Below, one piece after another: positions 21,342 to 33,800 of a DNA stretch of 64,000 nucleotides (position 1 is its first letter; every line of letters begins with the position of its first letter). The notes beneath the pieces were generated by a model. The model was not told the origin of the DNA. It saw nothing but the letters and a program-made list of their open reading frames with translations, and searched no databases. A program made the position numbers and the translations under genes. This DNA comes from Apus apus. Its lineage: Eukaryota > Chordata > Aves > Apodiformes > Apodidae. Where the stretch lies: positions 55,435,290-55,499,289 of the forward strand of contig NC_067282.1 in the NCBI RefSeq assembly GCF_020740795.1, read 5' to 3'.

Positions 21342-21619
21342 ACACCTTTGTCTAATATTCCTAATGTGTCCAATAGCACTGTGCTTTTCCTTCAGGTTAA
21401 AAAGTTACATTATAAACCCCATATTATTGTACTTGAGAATGCCAATTCAGAAATAAAGTCATGGTCTGAACAAGCTACATGGGTGGGGGAGGAGATTTAC
21501 AGTTCTTACATGCCCTGTTGCAGAATACCCTTGTGAATAGACTCAGTATAACAAACATGAGTAAAAGGCATTTCCAACCTATCTCAAGACAGTAACACGT
21601 AACTGATACAAACATGGAT

Positions 21620-21625
21620 TTTATT
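21620..21625 (-). terminator. Candidate POGLUT2 polyadenylation signal
   Basis: On the minus strand AATAAA reads here, 241 bases after the POGLUT2 stop, next to a low-complexity A/T and TA-repeat tract at 21627-21669. Another AATAAA about 10 bases after the stop is too close to be the main signal. Confidence 0.4.
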
Positions 21626-21626
21626 A

Positions 21627-21669
21627 AAAAAAAAAATATATGTATATATATATATATATAAAAAAAAAA
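21627..21669. repeat. A-run and (TA)n microsatellite
   Basis: Runs of A flank about nine TA dinucleotides, with one TG interruption. Confidence 0.8.
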
Positions 21670-21865
21670 TGTTTTTGAACTAGGCTTGGCAACCACTGCA
21701 TGATAAGAAGGAAATACGAGATGCTTGGTTTTCTTCCAATATGTAGGTCATGATACACCAAACTTCATAATATCCATTGGCATTTTAATCCAAATTTTTC
21801 TTCTTTCTTTAAAAAGGCATTTTCAATATAGGTAAATATTTAAAAAAATGTTTTATTTCTTTCTA

Positions 21866-21883
21866 TCAGAGTTCATCTTTGGC
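21866..21883 (-). CDS. POGLUT2: POGLUT2 last coding exon carrying KDEL
   Basis: After the acceptor CTACAG the exon reads AKDEL and TGA, so the ER retention signal is encoded by an 18-base coding end. The preceding exon stops at ...CHRKK (22104), phase 0, giving HRKKAKDEL against human HRKKTKDEL. The intron between them (21884-22103) is only 220 bases. Reading on past the donor GTACAG gives six other residues and a stop, hence no KDEL. Confidence 0.9.
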   Translation of the reverse strand, partial: AKDEL

Positions 21884-24800
21884 CTGTAGTCAAGAAAGAA
21901 CAAACATTTTTCAGTTAACTAGGAACTCAGTTTTTAACCATCTAGTCTTGCAAATACATGAAGAAATGTTTCTAAGTTCAACAGGCATTAATTAATGGCC
22001 TGGTAACTGATGCCTTGGGCTATTCAGCAATGGCTGTTCCCATTTGGTTGAGTATGAATTGAAAACATGCAGCACTTGACAATCAAGGCTGTATGTCCTG
22101 TACCTTTTTTCTGTGACAAGTGCAGGGAAAAAGGTCATCATCAGGCTGCTGCACTTTCTCCATCCCATCTCTGATTTTTGGCTCACTCACTTGCAAGCGG
22201 GCATATTCCTAGTTTTTAAAAAGCAAAGTTATCATTAATTCACAGAATCAGAGAATCTTAGGGGTTGGAAGGGTCCTCGAAAGATGATCTAGTCCAACCC
22301 CCCTGCCAGGCAGGATCACCTAGAGCACATCACACAGGAACGTGTCCAGGCGGGTTTTGAATGTCTCCAGCGAAGGAGACTCCACAACCTCCCTGGGCAG
22401 CCTGTTTCAGTGCTCTGTTACTCTCACAGCAAAGAAGTTTTTTCTGATGTTTATGTGGAATTCATAAACTTGTTAGATTTTACATCCAGTTGTAAATACT
22501 GCACCAACACAGCTGAGTAATTCTGTAGAAACTCTGGGGCTACACAATCTGTTACTCCACACTGTGTCACAGACCGGGTCAGCAGATACTTAACTGCAGG
22601 CAGGAGCCCCTCTGGGTGCCTCACGCGAGTTTCGGTATCTCAGTGCTAATGCACAGGTATTTTCAGCTGTGGTTCACAGGGTGTGTGTCTGATGTGGAAT
22701 TCTGTGATCATGGTGGGTAACATATTCTTGCAGATTAGATCAAGATTTATGAGATCCGACTGCTTCTCTCAAACCGCCACTGGAATCTTAAAGGGTTTAA
22801 GAGAAAATAACCGCATGCAATGTTCGTAAACCAGCCAAAGTTCTTAATTGCTGCTACTTGCTCTGCAGCTTCAAGTACTGGACTGGCCAATTTCCAGCAG
22901 CTCCATATTCCATTGCCCTGAATTCTTTCTGTGGGATTTCTATTTTTGGGGTAATAGCTGCTAGAAATACACTAACCTGGAAAAGTTTGAAATAGTAACA
23001 AAAAATGTGATCTCCCATGAGGCTGTTTCTTGCAAATTCTTGTCCAGATTTTGCAATGCTTTTTGCCTGTCAAAGAAAATAAACGTGGGTTGTTGGTTTT
23101 TTTCAATTGTCAAAAAGTAGTTCAGTATTAATTCTGGAGCTAAGTATGGTGCTGACAGTTTAGGATTACTTCCTTATTTTTATTTAAGCCTTCTTAATTA
23201 AAAAAAATAAGGCATTCTTATGAAAATACTCCTAATTTTTCCACAATTCAAGTTAGTTTCAAATTAAGGGCAGTATTATGTATTTTTAAAATATGTTTTT
23301 CTTATTTGTAGGCTTGATGACCTTCTAATAGATTTTTTTCTTTTAAAGAAATGTTTTTTTTGCTCTTTCTATTTTGTCTAGAAACATTATGGAGTATTTC
23401 TAAATGTGTATTTACCTCTTCATCATGCTTTTTCGCCCACTGTAGTTTTTCTAGTAGATCACTCAGGTCACTTTTAAATGGAATATAATGTTTCCATGGC
23501 TGCAGCTCATTATAAAAATGCTCATAGTAGATGGAGTCTTGCTTTAGCACCACACTGTTTCCTGCTAGCAGATAAGGCAATCTGTATGCTGCCACCGTGC
23601 CATCAATATTAATTTGATATTTATACTGGAAAGAAAATGACTGTAAGTTATTAACAAACAGAAGATCCAAGTACCTTGGTTAGGTTGTATTATTCTGAGG
23701 GCACTGGTATTACTGACTTGCCGATATTGAGAAATGTAGGATTGCCTAGGCAAGCACCAATGTTTAAGTAGCTTTTATTATTTAGTTTGGAATTCATCAC
23801 AGTGCAGGTTACACAGGGATGCCCTCTTCATCAATTTTAAGTTCTCCGGAAATTCTTAGACGCTCATCCTCAGATGTGAGGGTAGATGTGCCACTTCATC
23901 CACTGATTTTCCCACTATGTTAGTTATGTTAGTAGTCCTGATCGCTGAATCAGGAGAAAGAAATAAAAAGGAACTTGGAGTTATATGGATGACACAAGGT
24001 TCTACAGAACCTTTAGATGTAAAGCAAACATTATTATCCTCAGTGTAAGGGATACATAGCAGTTAATCCCTCTGGAGGGATGCTTATTCATGCTTGTTAT
24101 TGGTGGTGTGCTGAAAAACTAAAAATCACTTTATAATTAATAATACATGCAAAGTAATTTGATAATGGGAAACACCAAGAACCTAGGTCTATGAAAACTG
24201 GTTGGTGGCTTACCTTAAAGAAGTCAAAAAATGAAATGTGCTTAACAATGGGGCCATAGAGGCTTTCATCATGTTTAAAAAAAAAAAAGTTTGTGAAAGC
24301 AGCATCTATGATCTCTGGGTATTTTCTGCTCAGTTTTACAAGTTCAAGCCTCTCTTTGCGGCTGTCACGTCCCCTCCAGAATGCTGTGGTATTCTTGTCT
24401 TCCCATGATGGGCCAGTATTTGCCTGAACTGACATCATATCCAGACTGACTCTGGAGGGGAAAGAGATTATTTCATAGTAAAGCCTACTGGAAATTTTTT
24501 TAAGTGCAATTACTTAACAGAGTTCACAGCACCAACAGGCAAATACCAAGAATGAAGGGAAGTCATGAGCACACCTGTACATAATGCTTGAAGGAGCTGG
24601 GAAAGTTTAGTTTGAGAAAGAGGAGGCTGAGGGGAGACCTCATCACTCTCTACAACTACCTGAAAGGACATTGTAGAGAGATTGGTGCTGGTCTCTTCTC
24701 ACAGGTAATTAGCAAAAGAACAAGAGGGAATGGCTTCAAGCTGCAACAGGGGAGGTTTAGACTGGACATTAGGAAAAAAAAAACAACAGAAAGAGTGGTC

Positions 24801-27800
24801 AGACACTGGAATAGGTTGCCCAGGGAGGTGGTGAAGTCACCATCCCTGGATGTGTTTAAGGGTCATTTGGATGTGGTGTTGGTGGATATGGTTTAGGGGA
24901 GACCTTTGTAGAGTAGGGATGATGGTTGGACTTTGTGATTCCAAGGGTCTTTTCCAACCTGAATAGTTCTATGATTCTATGTATTGTATCAGTATTTTTG
25001 CAGTGACAAAAATATATAAGGAATGTCAAGTTCACAGGCCTGTGGAAAAACAGCGTAAGTTCAATGACAACATGGTGTGTGGAAAGAGGACCTGTCAGTT
25101 GTCATGGAAAAAAGTGGCTAAAAGCAGATATGGTTGACAGACAGGGTAATGCAATAGCTGATAATGGTGATAAGGCAGTCGTGATAGTCCAAAGGAAGAT
25201 TTTTATGTAGCTAGCTTAATAAAACATATTTAACTTCCTTTGCTAAATTAAAGGGGGGAACAATTTAGGAAAGGTCCTGATATTAAAGGCAAGGAACCTG
25301 AACTGAATGGAGTGAAATGATAAACAGGTTCAAAGCAGATAACAAAGATTTCCTGGCTTTGTAGCGCTTCAAGACAGCGACAGCAGTTCTGAAGGCCAGT
25401 TATCAACAGTAATCAAAGTGGGAGACAGTAGGTCCTAGGACAAGGGTTCTGGCTAAGTTGGGCCTTAAAGGATACAGAAAAAAGAAAATCAGGAAAATCA
25501 GGAAAAAAGAGACCTAGCCAGTTGTCAACATGTTAATGGGAGGGAAACAAAGCAAACAAAATACCCCCTCTTGAAACATTCCCTCTAAGTGCTATTTTTA
25601 GTGACTTTTCCGTATTTAGATTAATTTTGATTTTTAAAATAAAACAGTGAAGTATTTTAATATATGTAATTTATGTTACATAATACAGAACTTGGTTAAC
25701 ATTGAGATATTGATTACCCAGTTATTGCCTATCTAGAGGGTGTTAATTTCTCAATGAATAAATAAAGAGTAAAACAATTAAGATTCTGTTAACACAAAAT
25801 ATATTTTTTGAAGATCATTCACTGTGAATTTTGTGAAAATTTTAAGCAGTTTCTTACCGGCCCATAGTCTCCAAAACTGAGTCTGTTAAGTCATATGTTG
25901 GCATCACAATGTCTTTTGATTCACTGGACCCACACCATGAGAAGATAGGGTGCAAGTTCTGTGAGGACTTTCTTTTCTCCAGAGGCCAGTCCCCTAAATT
26001 AACAAAAAATTCTACATCTGGCATTTTCACCTAAACAGAAACAAAGTAGGCACAGATGCATTTTAATACAAAGCATTATTCTTCTGCTGGCATCTTGCAT
26101 ATTGTAAACAACTTCACTAAGAGAAAAAAATAGCCAGGTCTCTAATATACTTCATGTACTTATAATAAATTATTAAAGTTTAGAAACATGTTAGAAGTAC
26201 TAAGAAAATGGTAAAGCCTACAAGATTTTTTTTAAAAGATTTGCACAGTCACATAAATGCTCATGGTTTTTTGTTTTGGTTTGTTTTGGTTTGTTTGGTT
26301 TTTTTAATGGATAGGAACACCCCAGTTTAGAGGATGGTTTCTTGTTACACTTTACACGATTGGCTACAGTCTTTGTATCAGGCTAGAACTGGGATCTAGA
26401 AAGCAATCATACAGCTCCAAGGTAAGTTGGACCACCTTGTCAACTGTACAGAAAATTCCTGTTGGGTGGCAGTTTTCTGTCACACCAGTGAACTGATTTG
26501 CCCCCTGTCTGCATGATGGAAGAGAAGTAACAGAAATTAACAGCCATGATGGAAAGACCATATTTAATCAGGTCTGCCTGGGGTTAATTGTCATAGAATC
26601 ATAGAACTACTCAGGTTGGAAAAGACCCTTGGGATCACCGAGTCCAACCATCATCCCTACTCTACAAAGGTCTCCCCTAAACCATATCCAGCAACACCAA
26701 ATCCAAACGACTCTTAAACACATCCAGGGATGGTGACTCAACCACCTCCCTGGGCAGCCTATTCCAGTGTCTGACTACTCTCTCTGTGAAGAAATTTTTC
26801 CTAATGTCATGCCACAGGTTCTATGCTGTGACATAATCTTTTTTTCTTCTTGCTTTTGCCTCCCTCCTTACTAAGTCTTAACTGACTATTATGAACATCT
26901 CATTATTATACTGTAATATTTTGAAAACTGTTGGAATAACTCCAAGATCTCTGTCCTGACTACTAATAGATAACACAGAGATTATTGTTGTATGTGCGTG
27001 TATTTTTCAAGTGTTATCATCAAGTACCTTAATAGCTACATGAGAAAACACCTTCTCTGAAGAAAGATCAATCCTGATTATTAATAATTCTCAAATTAAT
27101 ATATATTCAGCTAAAAATAAAGTTGAAACATTTTGCTGATTCCTCATCATATATATGCATGAAAGCATGTATCCTCTCAAAATCCTTTGTTCTTTAGATC
27201 AGAATGGTTGGCCACAGGCTAACATTTCAGGATTCTTCTGTGGCCCAAATAGGTTTCTTTAAGTTTTTAATTTAATTTATCTTTATGGACAGAGAAAGAA
27301 AATAATTTGCCAAATATCAAGCACCTTCCTAAATGGAGATATTTTCCTCTAACATGAGAATACCTTTGGCAAAGACATCCAGAAAGTCCACGGAGACCCA
27401 AAGCAGTACTCTGTCATCAGTATATGGACTGACAAGAAGGGTTTTATTGTGTACCTTCATTTCAGATAGGGTTTGGCTAAGGTTTTAATCTTCAGCATTA
27501 AACTCTGTTAGTATAGTGCCATCTAATGGTTAGAATGGACATAGAAAAGCTACAAATATTTTATTTATGTCCTCAATGACAGAACCATTCAGCAGGTTAA
27601 ATCTTCCCCTACCCAATAATCTATTGCCTTTCAGTGACACCACCTTAATAAAATTCCTACAGGATTTAATGGGGATGAGACAAAATGTGTTTTCTAAATC
27701 TGTAAATACTTTCTGTCTTTGGAGTTAGCAAATCTTTTACAAGATTTAGACTACATACCTTTGCTACAATTTAATTCCATCATTTCTTGTTCACCACTAC

Positions 27801-30800
27801 TGACACAGAGAACTTTCATCTTCCATAGAGCAACCTTTAGATAATTAAAAGCTACATTCACAACTTCCCTTAGACACTATTAGATGAAACAACCCCCACT
27901 TAAATGAATCTTCATTTGTATATGTAGTATACATACCACTTTCCTGTGCAATGTCAGTAATTGAACAATCTTTCTTGAAGCATAACACCCAAAGGCAGAC
28001 ACAACAGCATAACCGATCCATTACTAATCATGAGTATAGTGGAAAGGTTACTTTACATTTCTTTCTTATGTTTGTTCTGTTAAGGTGTGTGTTTAGCCTT
28101 TCACCACAGCATGCCACTGTTGTTGACTCCAGTCAAATTTGTGATCCTATAACTTTCACACTTTGCTGCCACTCACTCCCTATTTCAAATAGGGGTAATA
28201 ACTATATAACTTACTAAGCTTTTGTGTAGTATCCTGCTCCTGTAATTTTAGTTTATCTATTTTTTTCATACAATTTCTCTTAATTGTTAAGACAATCTCA
28301 ACTTACGATGCTGTACTGTGAAGTGCTTGCAGGTTCTTTCATTTTTGTTACCTGAAAATTCTATAAGCATATTCTCTAGTCCATCTTTCAGTCAAAATAT
28401 AACTAAGTTATGAAATGCGGGCTGAAGGTAGGAGAAATTACTGAAGAACATATTCGTGACTCCTTTCTCCCCTCTGGAAACACTGGCAACTATTATTTAA
28501 GTGAGGCTTTCCAAGCAGGCTACAGTAGTTTTTCTAGACAGTCTTCCTGTCTTGTTTATGAGAAACTTGTGAGACTTGCCTTCAAAAGTCTAACTAAAAT
28601 GAAGATACTGGCTATCCATACAGGAAGCCTATTACCTTGTTATAGAAAGAAATTATATAGGTATGACTTGATATTTTTATGATAATTCCATGTTGTTTCA
28701 TACCAATTACAACCTTTCAGCTGCTTATAAATAATGTGTTTGGTTTTTATTAGATTTTGTTAAGGACATTTTTTTTACATTAAAAACTCCATAGTCCAGT
28801 AGCTCCTCTCTTCTTTCTCTCCTTTTTAAAAGGCCAGCGCTTTGTCTTTTTACAGTCAAAACCAGATATTAACTCAAATATCTTCACATTTCTCTTACTA
28901 CTCTCTTCATGTAACAATTACATATTTGTGTGTGTTGAAACTTCAGCCCTGCTATATTCTGTCACTATGCACATAAAATCAGGTTTTTTCCAAAGTTTCC
29001 TTAGGAAAGTCTGCATGGTGCGTTTTGCTTGTACATGAAGGAAGTTTCCACACAAGCTACCTGTCAGCCTTTTGATACTCTTTCTCAGTTCTTCCCATCT
29101 TATTTTCGACATGAGGAATTTAATGGAGAACGATATAAGTTCCCTATCTTTTTCAGGCTTCCTGTAAAATATATACTAGCAGAGGCAGAATTTTCTATTA
29201 GATGTTACAGGGTGATTTACTTAGTTTACACAAAAAAAACCTCATCACACTCTGTCCAAATCTATCAAACTCTCCTATGAAATATCGCTTTTCAATTCAC
29301 TTTTGTGATATTCCACCCACTGATCAGATAGCACTCTAGAACATGCCAACCTCAAACAAGGAAAATCCATCTGACCTTTCCATTACTCATCAAAGAACAA
29401 GAAGGGCCTTTTAACAGAAATAGCAATAAATATGCTGAAGTACATTTGTTAAGCCCAGGCTTCTATACATTAGGACATACAAAACAGATGACTGTACAGA
29501 TGTACTCACTTTTCTTGTCAGAGAAAGCAGTATGGCATCCATGAAAATTCTGAAGCCAACATGTTCACCATACGTCTTTATATAAACCTGAAAATAAACA
29601 CAGGTTTTGTTGGTCTGATGATTTTATTTCAGAGAATGGCTGGCACAATTTAGAGCTCTTTTAATTGTATAGCTGTACAGATTGTATAGCTGTACAGAGT
29701 TATGAGTCAGCAGGGAAGCTTTAGAATTCTCATTTCTCTAACTCATCACAGAAAAGCAACTGAAAGAAAAGGACAATGCCTAGAACTTAATGATGTGAAT
29801 GACAGTGTGGAGTGTTTATGGGTAAGAATCAAGGGAAAGGCCAATAAGGCAGACATCATGGTGGGAGTTTGTTACAGACCCTCCAACCAGGATGTAGAAG
29901 TTGACAAAATATTCTATAAGCAGCTGGCAGAGCTCTTGCAATCACCAGCCCTTATTCTCGTGGGGGACTTCAAGTTCCCAGATGTCTGCTGGAAATACAA
30001 CACAGCAGAGAGGGAACAGTCCTAGAGGTTCCTGGAGTGTGTGGAAGACAACTTCCTGACACAGCTGTTGAGGGAACCAACTAGGAAGAGTGTCCAGCTG
30101 GAACTGCTGCTTGTTAATAGAGAAGGTCTTGTGGGGGATGTAAAGGTTGGAGCTCATCTTGGGCAAAGTGATCACAAAATGATAGGAGTTCTCAATTCTT
30201 GGAGAAGCAAGGGGGAGAGCCAGCAGAACTGCCACCTTGGACTTCCAAGGTCTCACATCTGTCCCTGGGAAGGTGATGGATCAATTAGTTCTGGATGTCA
30301 GACCTTATTAATGTATCTAAGTATCTAAAGGGTGGGTGCAGGGAGGATGGAGACAGGCTCTTCTCTGTAGTTCCCAGCGACAGGATGAGAGGCAATGGGC
30401 ACAAGATGAAACATAGGAAGTTCCATTTAAATATGAGGAAAAACTTCTTTGCAATGAGGGTGACAGAGCCCTGCAACAGGCTGCCCAGGGAGGTTGTTGT
30501 GGAGTCTCCTTCTCTGGAGATATTCAAAACCCACCTGAATGCAGCCCTGAGTAATGTGCTCTAGGGGATCCTGCTTTAGTGGGGGAGTTGGGACTAGATC
30601 ATCTCTAGAAGTCACTTCCAACGCTGACAATTCTGTGATTCCATGATTCCATTACAAGCTTTGCTTGCTTTTGCAGACATTTTAGGGCTGTCTCATGGAA
30701 ACAGAAACTGGTTGCCTGTTTCTGTTGTGTTCCATTATTCTTATTTCCATATGAAACTACTGAAGTCGATACAGTTTTGTTAAAAAGAACTGTAGATCTG

Positions 30801-33800
30801 ATCCTCAGTGGAACTAAGTGGTATTTCTTTACCACAGAATTATGCACAATGTAATTTATTGGTGCATGTCAAATTAGATGATCGTGACACTCCACAGAAA
30901 TATTACTCAGAGAACAGGAAAATTAATTGGCATTTAGGAGACTTGGGCCTGTGCCCAGTACTCACATTGATTGCTTGGAAAGTAATCTGCCTTCACTGTG
31001 CTTCAGTTGTAACATGGGCAAAAAGCATTTTACAAAGTAGGACAGAGACTACTGAGTTCATATACAAACTGCAAAGTGTTCAAGGACAGGGAAGCAAGCA
31101 AAGGAACTTTCTTTAAGAACAGACAGTAAGAAGCTTTTCAACTGGGAAGAGCTGACCAGGCTAGCTGTACGACATGTCACCAAATCCCCATATAGACTTC
31201 AGATCACCCAATTCCATACCTCATTATCTTTGATGGTGTAATGACACAAACTCTGCCTTTGTCCGAACCTCTGTGGAATTTCTTTTGCAATCTTATCTGG
31301 ATCAACAATAGGAAAATTTGCCAGGTCTCTTTGAATCTGTGGAATAATCTGAGGGCAGTTCATATCTTCCAGCCACACACTGCTCTCCTCCTGAGGGCAG
31401 TCACAGTTTTCATGGTAAACGGGTCCTATCAGGAACACAATGATTTTATTTTTAGTAAGTCATACTACTGGGTGGCTGAGATCAGAAAAGAGGGTCAGAC
31501 ACTGAGCATTCACTGCTTAGGGACAAAGCTTTGACAACTCTAAATGCACATGTTGGAACTTTTTTTTTTTTTACTCTGATGGAGTCCTGCCTAGCTACGG
31601 TGTGAGCCCTCTACATGTATTTGTTAGGCAATAGCTTCACAGCATTTGTTTCTTTTTACTATTTTGAATAGTACATGCAGGATACATAATGAATCCATCA
31701 TACCAATGGGATTTGACAGTCTTGAGAAGTATGAAGGTCCTGTAGAATCCTATGCTAATCCCAGAAGATATTTTGGGGTGCAGTTTCTGAGAAAAATCTG
31801 CAATGGGAAATCTGGTTGTAGTGCCTGCTTCTTACCTTTTAAAATGTATGGAGACTTTGCAACATGTTTATCTCCAGCTTTGACTTCTATCTTCAGTTTT
31901 TTGTAGCTTGCATACATCCTGTATCTCACAAGGAAGGAACCATCTTTCCTGTCCAATACTTGCACACCAACCCGAGTGAACTGTTCATCAGGAGCAGTGA
32001 TCTTCACCTGGAATGCATTTTCACCCGGTGATGAAGTCAACCTACCAAGGCAGCAAATGGAAGCTTAATACTAAAGGAAATACACAACAGCTTTCTTAGT
32101 CTGATTCATTCCTTTTCAAGTCGACAGCTTTCCAGTGACTTCACTGAGCCACACAGGGTCTTTATGAGCACATCCTAATGTTCACAAGCAAGGCATGATC
32201 TTTCCAAAGAGAATTTTGTTAGGGTACCTAAAACATCTCATGCAGTTAGAAGCATTAGGTATCAAGGTTCCACTCAGATACTCATGAACACAGCTCCAAA
32301 ATTACTTTGTGCCCTACACATTGAACAGTGTTGGAAATACGGTCTTTGATTATATGGGAACAGAGCACCTTTAAAATCCAGCATAGCTCTTGGTTAGTAG
32401 TAGCTCAAGTGTAAAATGATGGTAAGGTAGAAAGCATGCAGATAAATGGATCTTGGTGGATAGATCTTGGTGTCCTGTCCTGTAGGGGCAAAGGTTTTAA
32501 ACTGAAAGAGGGTAGACTTAGATTGGACAAGGGTGATGAGACAGTGGAACAGGTTGCCCAGAGAAGCTACGGATGCCCCATCACTGGAAGTGTTCAAGGT
32601 CAGGCTGGATGTGGCTCTGAGCAACCTGATCTAGAGAAAGATGTTCCTGTGAATGGCCGCAGGTCAGACAAGATGATCTTTAAAAAATCTATTTCAACCC
32701 AAACCATTCTACGGTTCTATTAAAAAAACAGCCAACCAACAAAATGCAGGACAAGCTTCCCTTTAGCAGGTTAATAACTCTGTTACTTTACACAGAAACA
32801 AAATGTTTCCAGCTTACTTTGTTTTCCTGATATTATTTAAGGAAGTGAAGAACAAAGTTAAATTTCTTAATCATTATGGTAGTTCATACAGGGAAGAAAA
32901 TAAATAAAGGGTATTATAAATGCCATTGTCCTGGTAGGTAAAAAACATAATAGCGGGAGCATGTAATTCAGTGTGCACTTACAACATTTTCACCATACAA
33001 CAATCACAGAAAAATCTCAATGAAACCATAAAATAATTTGCAAAATCATGAAGTTACCATGTATCACAGAGGTATTAAAAAACAATAAAAATGTTGCATC
33101 TGCCATTTTTCCCCCACTTCTTTAAACAACCAATTTGTAGCGAGGGCTTGGGCTAAAGATAGAGGTGGTGGGAGTGGCCAGACTAACAGATTACAGCCCA
33201 GCAGCTTGGTCACCTTTCCTTAAACTTGGTCACCTTTCCTTAAACTTGTCTAGGCAAACAAGAGCTGCCAGCTCAACTAAATGCAGGATATATTTACTGT
33301 CAAAGATAAACTGAATTGCCAGCTTCCTGTCTTGCGTGTCATGATACATCTAATAATCCCATAAATCTATGGGACCTGATGGGATTCACCCACGGGTCCT
33401 GAGGGATGGTGGATGAAACTGCTAAGCCTCTGTCTATCATATTTGAGAGGTCATGGCAGTCTGGTGAGATTCGTGCTGGTTGGAAAAAAGGGAACGTAGC
33501 CTCGATTTTTAAAAAGGGGCAAAAGGAAGACCCAGAGAACTACAGGCTGGTCAGTCTCACCTCTGTGCCTGGCAAGGTCATGGAGCAGATCCTCCTGGAA
33601 AGTCTGCTAAGGCACATGGAAAATAAAGAGGTGATTGGTGACAGCCAACATGGCTTCACTAAGGGCAAGTCATGCCTGACCAATCTGGTGGCCTTCTACA
33701 ACAAGGCTACAGAGATGGTGGATGGTGGCAGAGCAACTGACGTCATCTACCTGGATTTGTGCAAGGTGTTTGACACTGTCCCACATGACATCCTTGTCTC

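Noticed and set aside
22087-22208. POGLUT2 ending in VQDIQP, without KDEL
   Set aside because: This is only read-through of a donor site; a phase-matched last exon with AKDEL is present at 21,866-21,883.
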